Positions 57,101 through 64,000 of a stretch of DNA of 64,000 nucleotides are shown piece by piece. The notes under the pieces were generated by a model that saw only the letters and a list, made by a program, of their open reading frames with translations, ran no database searches and had not been told where the DNA came from. Where the stretch lies: positions 30,374,227-30,438,226 of the forward strand of contig JAJLRJ010000003.1 of assembly GCA_024195265.1 (NCBI GenBank), written 5' to 3'. Numbering within the stretch: position 1 is the first letter of the stretch; every line of letters begins with the position of its first letter. Both the position numbers and the translations under genes were made by a program. Source of the stretch: Dendrophyllia cribrosa. Its lineage: Eukaryota; Cnidaria; Anthozoa; Scleractinia; Dendrophylliidae.

Positions 57101-60100
57101 GTGTTCATTGTTTTTCTTTTTTAACAGACACTTGTTCATTAATTAAAGTACTCTTCAAGTTTGGTTTGACTCATTTGTTTTACTTGCAATCTTGAAAACG
57201 CATCCTCCATCGCTTGGCGGCGATTTTTGGGAAATCGCAGCAAATATCGCACCCGAGTTGCACTGAAATCGCCGCCCGTTTACACATGCGACAAAAATTG
57301 CATTGGAGAGCGCGACAAAAATCGCATCAAATCGCATGTGTAAACGGGCCTTAATGTTATTGTATTAAATTCAATGTTTTGCATTGTAACAGTGTACTGA
57401 TACTGTAATATCGTTATGTCGGGGAAGATTTTACGCTCGGTGCGGTAAATTCTCATCGTTATATCGGGAATATCGTTATATCGAAGATCGTTATATCGGG
57501 GTTCTGTCCCATACATTTTACTGTAACTTTTGCCGGGACATAGTATATTCATCGTTATACCGGGGATATCGTTATATCGAGGATCGTTATATCGGGGTTC
57601 CACTTTATACAGGGTCACCTAATACAGGCTTGATTGTACATGATTGAACAGTTTCAGATTTTAATTTGCATAGCAAGAAAACAAGTTATTTTTTCTTTAA
57701 TTATACAAATATATGTCTTATTACTAACATTTTCTTGACTTTCAGGCACAGTTATTAAGCACAGTTATCAAAATGTAAGTGATGAACAGCAGGAAATAGT
57801 CAGTGACATTCTAACACGACAAATACAAGTGTACATAAAACATCATAACGTTGCTACGGATGATGGGGTGGGTGGCCTGATTGAGCATATTATAGAGACT
57901 CACCACTTGGCCCTAAAATCTGTGGGCATCAGCTCTTTGGTAATAAAAGTTCAGTGCCCAACCCTAAAAAGCCTTGAAAGTCTGTGGAATGACTATTGTT
58001 CTGGTCACCTCAATGAAGTAGCTGAGAGATACCTTGTGACTGATGAAATTAAGAGGAAACTCAACCTGGAGACTGTCGGATTAAAGACAACTATAGAAAA
58101 GGAGAACTACTTGATGTGCAAGAAGGCTTTCATAGAAAAATCATGTGAGTTTGACAAGCTCTAGTACTAGAATAGAAAATCAAATATTAAGCCATTAAAG
58201 CTTAGCAATTTTAATAGTGCAAAGGAAATGGCACAGGAAAATGAAAACTGATTACATGCAACAGTTGGAAAGTTAAAAGCAGTCAGGTAGAAATTGAATA
58301 ATTTTTTGAATCAAGATTGCCCAAATTAAAACTAAATACCTTTAAGTTTGTCATACACGAAATGCTTAATATATATAACGCTAAGATGAAGATATCAAGT
58401 GAATTTTCACAGAGAGAATAAGCCATATTCAGAGTTTCCAAGACCAACAAGGCGATAAATTGGGTCAATTTTTTCAAGTTGCAATCCAGTTCCATCCTGG
58501 CCATTTACAGCGCAAGACACTTATTTTTACTCTTAAAGCACTTTTAAACAAGACTGGACCATCATTTTTGGGTTTCCACTGATATAAATGTCTTTTGGCT
58601 TTTTAAAGTAACACTTAAAATGGTGTAAGACAAAAGAAGAAAGGAACCAAAGTGCAACTTGAATCAAGGAAATCTCATTAATAATCCAGATCTGTAATTA
58701 TGCTATGTTACTCGTGCTATGATGATGTACATCGTCGAATGAATACGATTTAGTTAATGAGGTCAAGGATCAGAAATGTCGTACACTTTTATGTGGCAAT
58801 GTAGTAGTCGTCTTTTCTGAATGTTCCGGTCGTCTGAGAGTGAATCATGAGTGAAAACGTACATTTTGGCAATTTGTGATTGTGGATTTACTCTTCAACA
58901 AACCTTCCACAAAATTGACGTGTATTTCGTCGGACAAGAAAAAAATATTGTTAAACTTGACACTACTGGTTCAAATTCCCCACCTCACTCAGGCAAAGTT
59001 CAAATTATCCGGACCCGCGGCCAGGCATGAAAAAATGTCAAATGCCTAGGATATGCCCGGGGGAGGGGGGGATGTTGAAGCTTCAAATTGACTGGCGCAT
59101 TAGGGAATCAGAAGGCCTGTTTACATGACAGAAGGGAGGTCATGATCCTTGGACTAAGGCATGTTTTCTACATGTACCTTCAGATTACATGCAGGACTAT
59201 GCGATTCAACCAAATGATATTGTAATAATAAAAATAATAATAATACAACAGGAAAAGAACTATGAAAAAAAAATTACATACAGTTCTACTTTTTTCTGCT
59301 TGATAGTAGCTTTGGAGACTTATTTCTTTTCTATTTCTAGTTTGAAATAACGCTTAAGCACTTTACATTTAGTTAAATGAAATCAAATTACATGTAATAA
59401 ATACCCTGGCATTCATTACAGATGTAGATGATATCTGAATCAAGGGTGATTCTTGGGGAGAAGCCCAGAGTATACTTATTGTACAAACAATTCAACATCT
59501 TTCAACATTTCACAGCAAAAAAGAAAATCAAGAGAAAGCAAAGAAGCCAATCAAGAAGCAATTCTTCCTCAAGTTCATCAAGTAAAAGCAAATCATCATC
59601 AAGAGGTATTTACCTTCAATGTTGACATAACTGACTTAACTGAGGCCCAGTTATGAGGGGTGGGGGGTGTATGTCCCTAGTCTAAATTTCAAACCTAGTC
59701 ATTTTGCAATTTTGTGAGATTTAAGCGCACTGTTGGAGTTTTGTGCACTGCCATGCCAAAAGGTCACAATTTTACAGAGTCTTCTTGTCGTTCGTCATTA
59801 TTTCACTTCACTGATATGGCTATTGATGCCATGTCGCTCGTCTGAATTTACCCTGTTATACCAAAATCGTGTAGAACTGAATACGTCATGTGTGACCTAG
59901 AGAAAGGGGTAACCTCTCTTTTATGTTATGTCACGCTGTACGACTGTGTATCAGGTTTGTTTAACTTGCAATCATGATAACGCACATAAAACTTAACTTG
60001 GCGCATAAATCTCAAAATGATTATATGAAAGCGTGCAGGATGGCTTCACTTCCAGTATGGAACCGCTAGTTTCATGTTACTTCAAGACAATCAACATTCT

Positions 60101-62330
60101 CGTCCCCAGAGCTGCTTACCCTAAAAACTGTCAGAGCCTGAGCACAAGGACTGAGTGGCTCTGGGGACACAAGATTCAAAGTCTAGATTCCATGACTTCC
60201 GGTTGTTCTGCACAGGCTCAGAGTTTTTTCAAAATGGCGGACGTGCCTTCAATAAAATTATGAAGAACATGGTGCAAGAAAAGGCAGGATTCTAGCTGTC
60301 TCATTTTAGAAGTTGGACGTTTATCTTTTTGCGAGGAGTAGTTAGATGTTACCATTAAACTTTTGGCAGTTTCCGAGTCGTGGATATAATTATAACAATC
60401 GTTGTGATTCGTGATCAGATAGTTGGTGGATAAGCTTAGTAATACATTTAAAGCTTATCATCAGTTAATGGCTAGTCTGGCCGATGCGCAGATTTTTGCA
60501 TCCAGAAGTCAAGGTATTAGATAATAATTTAAGACCACAATTAAAAATTTCTGGGCTATTCTAGGAGTCTATATGGAATTTGAAGGTGGATTTCAATGGA
60601 GTTTAGTTCGAATTTATGTGCAGATACTGAATGAGATAGATTTGTGTGCAGGTGGTGACAATGATATGTAAATTATTTGATGTTACTTAATACGGCCACA
60701 TATCAATGCAGGGTTCGACATCTGGTCAGCTGAGTCACTAGCCACCGGGCTAGTGATCTTTGAAATCTACTAGCCCGAAACACAACTTTGTAGCCCAGCT
60801 CATTTTCCTTCTCAGGCTCTATTACGTCACTTAATTTATTATCCACTTTGCCCTTACAATATGAAAAGAAAGACCCTGAATTGCAAAAGTTACTGCGTTT
60901 GTTTTGTATTACTCAGTTAACATTGTCATTAAAACATCAATGCCAGCAACTTGTATGCGTCCTCTTCTTGGTCTCTCAACTTATCATCATTCTCCAACTC
61001 ATCGTCAGTATAATAGTCAGATAGATCCCCATCATCAGCTGCAGCATCAATTTCATCATCTTTGGCATCATTAGATGGACCAGGAACAGTTGCCTGTACT
61101 AACTTTGCTTCATCAGGTGTATCTTGATCATCAGGAATTACTTCAGGTCCATTCTCTTCCTCTCTCCTAGACCTAGACCTCTTGTCATTAAAGTATGGCA
61201 TTCTCTTCTTTCGCAACCAAACATCAATTGCAGGTTGGAGTTCAAAGTCCTTCACCTCTAGACAGTCAAGTTTGATGATCATCAGTGTGAGATCTGAAAC
61301 ACTGTCATCTGTAATTCTGCTTCTCCAGACAGTTTTGATGATTTTCATCAGGGAGAACCCTCTCTCTGCTTCTGCTGAACTTGCAGGTAGTGACAGCAGT
61401 AGATCGATCAAAGCAAGAACAGATGGGCATTTATCTCTAAGATCATCATTGACCTGCGAACTGGAATGATCGTATTTCCTGTATTTTCGTTGTTGATGAC
61501 GTGATACTCTAGCCAGGCAAAACTTAATTTCGATGAAGGATTAAACCCTCTTTTGCGTTTTTCTTTTTCGTACCTTTTACTTTTTTCCGCTTCGCTTTCC
61601 GCCTTCGCCTTTTTGCTTGGCGGTGGTTTGTAGTTAGAGAGAAAACGCTCCATCTTCTCTACAATCGCTACAAGTGCGAGGCATTTCAACACGCGTAAGG
61701 AGAGGACTGAGAAGTACATTTACCAAGAAGCGTAGGGTCTGGGTCCCAGTTGTATTTACGATCGACACGCAAGAGCCAAGAAGAACGCCATAGAATGGTA
61801 GTTTTATACTTTCTTTATTATTATCATCCTTATAACTTTATGTTTTTGTCCTCGTAAATAACTATGGACTTGAAAGAATCAAATTAAATATTAATTCTTT
61901 GAATTTTCTACTAGCCCGCGGGCTAGTAAACGGGAAATTTTACTAGCCCGAGCTAATTTTCACTAGCAACGGGCTACCGGGCTTGCGGAGATGTCGAACC
62001 CTGTCAATGGTATTTTAATTAATACACAATGACAAATCTTTGACTTCACTAATGAAATCTTTTGGATATTTCAAACTTGTACAATATTTCCCTTTTATAC
62101 AAGCTTAGCCAGACATTAAAAATTCATCCAAGACAGAACAGGGAATAAAAATTAAAAGAAATGAAATGATGTCTTATGAAATGTTAAAAAAATAAATGTG
62201 TTGTGGCTTTCTGTACAATTTTTTAATAAAATCACTCTTGGCATCTACATATGATTTCTTTGCTCAGGGCAGAGCATTTCCAAGGCCAAGAGGGATCTAC
62301 AAGTAGCCCAAAAGTCAAAGAAGCTTGCAG
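38419..62330 (+). CDS. Modular trypsin-like-fold / linker / TRADD-N-like protein, 3'-incomplete
   Basis: Predicted exons: 38419-39166, 47185-47388, 53075-53287, 54040-54273, 57746-58144, 59516-59605, 62268-62330. All join in phase 1 with GT/AG ends, giving at least 650 residues without a stop. Order: trypsin-like domain (1-249), three acidic/Ser-rich linker modules (250-466), TRADD-N-like module (467-599), basic/Ser-rich linkers (600-650). No signal peptide or membrane segment is visible, so a cytoplasmic protein is likely. The mix of a peptidase-fold domain with an adaptor-type death-signalling domain suggests innate-immune or cell-death signalling; that is inference. A further possible exon begins at 62705 (EKSKSSW), and the gene probably continues past the window. 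Other exons could be missed in the long introns. No name can be given. Confidence 0.72.
39872..39909 (-). ncRNA. Hammerhead-like motif (CTGAAGA ... GAAAC)
   Basis: On the minus strand: CTGAAGA, a hairpin TGGAT...ATCC, then GAAACATG. The conserved core elements CUGANGA and GAAA are present in order, but one extra base lies between the first core block and stem II, and stems I and III are not convincing. Such motifs are common at the ends of Penelope-like retroelements. Confidence 0.35.
40066..41687. mobile_element. Long-TIR element relative within duplication copy 1
   Basis: The left arm GCATTCACAAGAGAGAGCAT and the right arm ending GGCGGCTGTATTTGCAGGCTA are diverged forms of the TIRs of 37441-38372. 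The outer 50 bp of the left end are missing. The right 450 bp align with 37940-38372. The copy at 49262-51007 is the duplicated partner. Confidence 0.65.
42186..42437 (+). pseudogene. Open frame in the TTAA element, unknown
   Basis: It begins MAEREERPKDWKNAWLERLK in a good ATG context (AACATGG), about 225 bp inside the element, behind CACGTG and GTGACGT motifs that could be promoter sites. The 83-codon frame ends without a recognised domain. It may be the first exon of a lost transposase or a captured host exon. Confidence 0.3.
44113..44385. mobile_element. TA-flanked MITE nested in the TTAA element, 273 bp
   Basis: Ends TACAGCTGTTTCGAGAAAGG and CCTTTCTCGAAACAGCTGTA are inverted over about 55 bp, with TA at 44111-44112 and 44386-44387. 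Tc1/mariner-superfamily non-autonomous element is the best guess. Confidence 0.85.
44553..44573. repeat. GA microsatellite
   Basis: Eight to nine GA dinucleotides inside the TTAA element. Confidence 0.8.
46590..46940. repeat. Inverted repeat with hammerhead-like cores, copy 1
   Basis: Arms of about 80 bp (GGATACTTCAGTATCCATCA and its inverse) enclose about 190 bp of AT-rich DNA. The left arm read on the minus strand (46610-46645) gives CTGATGA, a 6-bp hairpin GGATAC-TGAA-GTATCC, and GAAACATG. In the right arm GAAAC is changed to AAAAC. The partner in duplication copy 2 is 52490-52840. Confidence 0.8.
46610..46645 (-). ncRNA. Hammerhead-like motif (CTGATGA ... GAAAC)
   Basis: Both conserved core blocks are intact with a perfect stem II and a TGAA loop. 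There is one extra T between CTGATGA and the stem. The palindrome ACATGT after GAA could form a dimer-type stem III. Stem I is weak. Self-cleavage is therefore doubtful. Confidence 0.35.
47185..47388 (+). CDS. Linker exon A (acidic/Ser-rich), phase 1-1
   Basis: 68 codons: EPASAGSPEAVVEQPSVESP, then EATKPHSNEQPLRNEEGEV, ending KKSPKKSRSISESTLDPG. Acceptor TTTTTCAG and donor CCCAG followed by GTACAG. The exon is symmetric, so it can be skipped or repeated without a frame change. It is rich in Pro, Glu, Ser and Thr, probably disordered, with a basic SPKKSRS patch that could be phosphorylated. Confidence 0.75.
47700..48870. other. Spacer between the two duplication copies
   Basis: About 1.17 kb not shared by either copy. 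A 147-codon minus-strand frame (48485-48928) overlaps the start of copy 2 and has no recognisable domain. No exon fits the neighbouring gene. Confidence 0.5.
48974..49222 (+). mobile_element. 249-bp insertion carrying a hammerhead-like motif, TTAAGTC duplication
   Basis: TTAAGTC lies at 48967-48973 and again at 49216-49222; copy 1 has it once (40018-40024 region). The insert contains TATATAAAACCACACACTAC, the core GCTCCGACGAAGGGCTAGCG / CTCGAAACGTCAGC (49117-49150), and a tail ending AAACTAAATTCTCGTG. Similar units lie at 2419-2508 and 23786-23937. Size and content suit a short non-autonomous, retrozyme-like or Penelope-end element. Confidence 0.75.
49117..49150 (+). ncRNA. Hammerhead-like motif with stem I
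   Basis: Order: GCT (stem I), CCGACGA, hairpin GGGC-TAGC-GCTC preceded by an extra A, GAAAC, GTC, AGC (stem I). Outer flanks GATTC and GAATC also pair, extending stem I. The ACGT after GAA is a palindrome that could make a dimer-type stem III. The core U at position 4 is C here, which should weaken cleavage. Confidence 0.45.
49262..51007. mobile_element. Long-TIR element relative within duplication copy 2
   Basis: Duplicated partner of 40066-41687, with the same diverged arms (GCATTCACAAGAGAGAACAT on the left, GGCGGCTATATTTGCAGGCTA split over the right end). It includes the local 137-bp tandem repeat at about 49920-50056, where AACGTGGTTTGCAGGAACAA occurs twice. Confidence 0.65.
52490..52840. 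repeat. Inverted repeat with hammerhead-like cores, copy 2
   Basis: Partner of 46590-46940. The left-arm core on the minus strand (52503-52538) is intact: CTGATGA, GGATAC-TGAA-GTATCC, GAAACATG. In the right arm stem II is altered (GTATGC) while GAAAC is kept. Confidence 0.8.
53075..53287 (+). CDS. Linker exon B, duplicated from linker exon A
   Basis: 71 codons: EPTACTSVGSPEAVVEQPSV, then AAKPHSNEQPLHNEEVEV, ending KKSRSISESTSDPG. It differs from exon A by a three-codon insertion near its start and several substitutions, yet keeps the acceptor, the donor and an open frame. It is also phase 1-1, so both exons can be used in one transcript. Confidence 0.75.
53670..53910. repeat. Decayed repeat with hAT-like end
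   Basis: AGGGTTCAACATCTGTTCAG resembles the left end of the hAT element at 60709. Phrases such as ACCTTTTAGGGGTCAAAA and TCTCTTAGGGGTAAAATCC follow, related to repeats near 5150 and 43350. Confidence 0.4.
54040..54273 (+). CDS. Linker exon C, diverged third member
   Basis: 78 codons, phase 1-1: GPSNVNDNIPIVDSPAEHQL, then TSEQQLLLLYEEKRDSETNN, ending NWSKTSISGSSLIPG. The order SPAE...SEQQ...SETNNGASSTLS...SISGSSLIPG parallels SPEA...NEQP...TDKEDATALS...SISESTLDPG of exons A and B, so it looks like an older duplicate. Confidence 0.7.
54590..55084 (+). mobile_element. Retroposon 3' end with (AAAT)n tail
   Basis: A GC-richer segment (CTGTTCAGTGCTCGAGGTGA, GGGCCGTGGTGGTCAAGAC) ends in TGTAATTGTAATTGTAAATC and a tail of about six AAAT units at 55057-55084. 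This pattern fits the 3' end of a LINE or a SINE mobilised by one. The 5' boundary is uncertain and no reverse-transcriptase frame is seen. Confidence 0.5.
55970..56380. repeat. Degenerate tandem repeat, unit about 60 bp
   Basis: AGTGAAACGAACAACTTGAG with GGTTTAGCCGCAGTGAAACC recurs about seven times with many indels. It lies in the intron before the TRADD-N-like exon. Confidence 0.8.
56548..57637. mobile_element. Outer TA-flanked element of a nest
   Basis: CAGTCAAACCTGTAT at the left is inverted as ATACAGGCTTGATTG at the right, with TA at 56546-56547 and 57638-57639. It encloses the element 56758-57605. The CAGT-GAACC-type ends suit pogo-like elements. Confidence 0.65.
56758..57605. mobile_element. 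Inner element with GATATAACGAT ends
   Basis: CACTGGAACCCCGATATAAC at the left mirrors ATATCGGGGTTCCACTTT at the right. Further TCGTTATATCGG motifs are scattered at both sides. Near 57275-57350 a third inverted pair, CCCGTTTACACATGCGA and TCGCATGTGTAAACGGG, marks yet another insertion. Confidence 0.7.
57746..58144 (+). CDS. TRADD-N-like exon, phase 1-1
   Basis: 133 codons. A helical part (DEQQEIVSDILTRQIQVYIK, then IEHIIETHHLALKSVG) is followed by SSLVIKVQCPTLKSLESLW, NDYCSGHLNEVAERYLV, ETVGLKTTI and NYLMCKKAFIE. The pattern of a buried strand xLVIKVxC, an LWxDYxSGxLNxVAE helix, a second strand VxLKTTI and a closing C-containing helix parallels the TRADD N-terminal domain (strand, long helix with YREG, strand, EE...C helix). 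In vertebrates that domain binds TRAF2. Similarity is remote and judged by eye, so the fold is probable, not certain. Read-through at the donor (TCAT then GTGAGT) would stop within seven codons. Confidence 0.65.
58145..59515. other. Intron after the TRADD-N-like exon
   Basis: I see no exon or clear repeat. A G-rich tract (GGGGGAGGGGGGG) lies near 59050. Confidence 0.5.
59516..59605 (+). CDS. Basic/Ser-rich linker exon, phase 1-1
   Basis: 30 codons: SKKKIKRKQRSQSRSN, then seven serines, then SKSKSSSRG. The KKKIKRKQR run could serve as a nuclear localisation signal. The acceptor is TTTCACAG and the donor AGAG followed by GTATTT. Confidence 0.55.
60096..60170. repeat. Short foldback repeat, TCGTCCCCAGAGC ends
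   Basis: CTCGTCCCCAGAGC and GGCTCTGGGGACAC are inverted around GAGCCTGAGCACAAGGACTG. The same design recurs at 63802-63878. Confidence 0.7.
60709..62003. mobile_element. hAT element, internally deleted, 1295 bp
   Basis: The terminal inverted repeats are CAGGGTTCGACATCT and AGATGTCGAACCCTG, with CACTAGCC and GGCTAGTG phrases inside. The flanking direct repeat visible is TCAATG (60703-60708 and 62004-62009), six bases instead of the usual eight. It contains transposase N- and C-terminal remnants on the minus strand and sits in the intron before exon 62268-62330. Confidence 0.88.
60929..61653 (-). pseudogene. hAT transposase remnant (N-terminus plus C-terminal dimerisation domain)
   Basis: From 61653 on the minus strand: MERFLSNYKPPPSKKAKAES, then KRKRGFNPSSKLSFAWLEY, the start typical of TTF-finger hAT transposases. 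After a junction near 61455-61490 a second frame begins with DLRDKCPSVLALIDLLLSLP, then SSAEAERGFSLMKIIK and RSRITDDSVSDL, the hAT C-terminal dimerisation motif, and an acidic tail to a stop at 60929. The central catalytic domain is missing, so it cannot be an active transposase. Confidence 0.85.
62268..62330 (+). CDS. Short basic exon, phase 1-1, last clear exon in window
   Basis: 21 codons: GQSISKAKRDLQVAQKSKKL plus A. Acceptor TTGCTCAG and donor GCAG followed by GTGAAT. It joins exon 59516-59605 in frame. Its small size makes it less certain. Confidence 0.5.
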
Positions 62331-63801
62331 GTGAATCAATCAGTGATAGATTTCACTGCTACTGAATGTCACCTCGTATCACACTATTAAATACAATGTA
62401 TGGCTGCTGAAGGCTGTTCTCTAGTTCTGTAAACATAAAATTCTTTTTTTTTTTGGCTTTTAACCATCTCCAAATCAGCTCAGAGGGTATATGGTGATTT
62501 CGATAAACAAGATGCACATGCAGTCACTTTTGCTAAATTTGAATTTGGGCCAGGCAACAGAGGGTATTTATTGCAACTGTGATAGCCTCTTGCAGTTTCA
62601 CAGATTGTCAATGTATAGTAACTGTAACAGTTCGTAAATACTTAGTGTGCTGGATGCATAAAGCACCATTTAAAAAGGGCTCGGCAGCTTTATTTTGTTC
62701 TTAGAAAAAAGCAAGAGCAGTTGGTGCACCAACAGCTATCTTGTACTCATCACCAAACAAGGGTATTTCAAACTATTTCGCCAAAAAATTAAACACACAT
62801 AAATGGCCCATGCACAGATAGTGTCTGTAGCAGAAAGCAAGTTGCTATGGATTTACTTTGCACACTACCAGACATGACCAGACACGTTTCCATGGTCACA
62901 AAGTATGTGTAGGGTTCAAGTATGTGCACTTTACTCTTTCACATGGAAGCCCGAGTGTAAAACCACTGAATAATTTATGATAACTGCCCAAATTATATTT
63001 TCCATAGAAAACAAACAATTGCAACATATAGATTGATACACTTTGTTATAAAAACAACAAATTATTTAGAAAAGTGAAGTGAACCACCATAACGTTTATT
63101 TTACCTTCCATGATAATACAGTGGAATTAAAGGGTCACAAGAGAGTCCATCCCTGATGGTTAAGGAATGTTATCTCAAAAATATATTTTCAAATCTGATA
63201 AAATGCAGTGCAGTACACAATACAGGAATGTAATTCATATAATTACATTCATGGTGAAATCGTGAAACCAGATATAATACCCATAAAGGAACGGCTACAT
63301 GTAAGGACTGGAATTCAAGAAGGGTGACAAATTTAACCATGAAATGTGGATTTTGGTAGAAATAATTCAGTACCTTCGAAATTTATAAATGCACATGCCA
63401 CAGTTAGTAAACCAGATCCGCGATCCAGCTGCTTGTTAAATTGTTTGTTGTGAACTGCTGCTTCATCAAATTAGGCGATTCATTGATATGTTCTGATCCA
63501 CGAAATAGTTTCTCTGGACACTGGCTGTAATTGATAATTCCTGGTGGTATAGTGAAGTTTTGAACTTCTTACTCTAATTTACAAACTCTAGCACTTGAAA
63601 CACGCAGTCTTTGTCGTTGAAAATCAACATAGTGATTCTCAAGTATAACCATCCCAAGCCAATACCTTAAGCAATTTTTGGACCGAATTTTGCAGAAATG
63701 ATCACTATAACTCAATTGTATTGTCCTAATGTAGTGTCCTAATCCCGTTTTTTTACTTCCGTTTTAGATTTTATTGTTTTGAAACTAGCCAATCAAATCC
63801 T
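62331..63801. other. Probable intron continuing to the window edge
   Basis: One candidate exon starts at 62705 after TTGTTCTTAG and reads EKSKSSWCTNSYLVL in the expected phase, but its donor is unclear. Nothing else is supportable. Confidence 0.35.
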
Positions 63802-63878
63802 ATGTCCCCAGAGCCACTTGGTCCTCGTGCTCAGGCTCCAACAGCTAAGAGGGCCAAGCGGCTCTGGGGACGAGAATG
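63802..63878. repeat. Short foldback repeat, second copy of the 60096 type
   Basis: TGTCCCCAGAGCCACTTGG and CCAAGCGGCTCTGGGGACGA are inverted around GTCCTCGTGCTCAGGCTCC. About 77 bp. Confidence 0.75.
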
Positions 63879-64000
63879 GACAATCAAATGAATATATCTT
63901 TCCAGCAACAGATTTCATTTCGAAACCTAATTGCTCGTATAGGGCAGTCATTATAAAAAAAAAGTTTGTTAGCGGATTTATGATTATCTGGACAACTAAC

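Overview
The window looks like nuclear DNA of a cnidarian, most likely an anthozoan such as a stony coral. It is AT-rich, its genes are split by spliceosomal introns, and introns and intergenic DNA are packed with short terminal-inverted-repeat elements, minisatellites, tRNA-derived repeats and hammerhead-like, Penelope-type repeat ends. The organism call is an inference from protein similarity and repeat style. One 500-base assembly gap (N) lies at 35763-36262.

Two genes are well supported, both on the + strand. (1) 17586-30369 is a complete Roquin (RC3H-type) gene of 14 coding exons. The predicted protein of about 1098 residues has a RING finger, a ROQ domain, a CCCH zinc finger, a long low-complexity tail and a C-terminal charged helix. 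Roquins bind stem-loops in mRNA 3'UTRs and send those messages to deadenylation and decay. (2) 38419 to at least 62330 is an unusual modular gene. A trypsin-like-fold first exon that has probably lost its catalytic centre is followed by three related acidic/Ser-rich linker exons, an exon resembling the TRADD N-terminal domain, and basic/Ser linker exons. All junctions are phase 1, and the gene probably runs off the right edge. Two of the linker exons come from a recent 4.3-kb segmental duplication (39922-47699 and 48871-53597), and each copy later received its own mobile-element insertion.

Layout: 1-3.1 kb holds a tandem repeat, a perfect 90-bp-arm palindrome and the end of an unidentified minus-strand gene (2846-3999). 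5-7 kb holds several MITEs. 7-17.5 kb has no firm gene and probably includes the promoter and 5' untranslated exons of Roquin. 17.5-31.6 kb is Roquin, with about ten repeats in its introns. 32.7-36.3 kb holds minisatellites, MITEs, a 99-bp tRNA-like tandem array and the gap. 37.4-38.4 kb is a long-TIR element inserted directly upstream of the second gene. 38.4-62.3 kb is the second gene, whose introns carry a 3.4-kb TTAA-flanked transposon, nested TA-flanked elements and an internally deleted hAT element. 62.3-64 kb shows only a short foldback repeat.

Roquin is a post-transcriptional regulator of immune and stress transcripts. The second gene has the look of an innate-immune or cell-death adaptor. 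The sequence shows no functional link between them beyond adjacency. The strongest candidate for something undescribed is the trypsin-like/TRADD-N-like gene and the way its linker is being lengthened by exon duplication.
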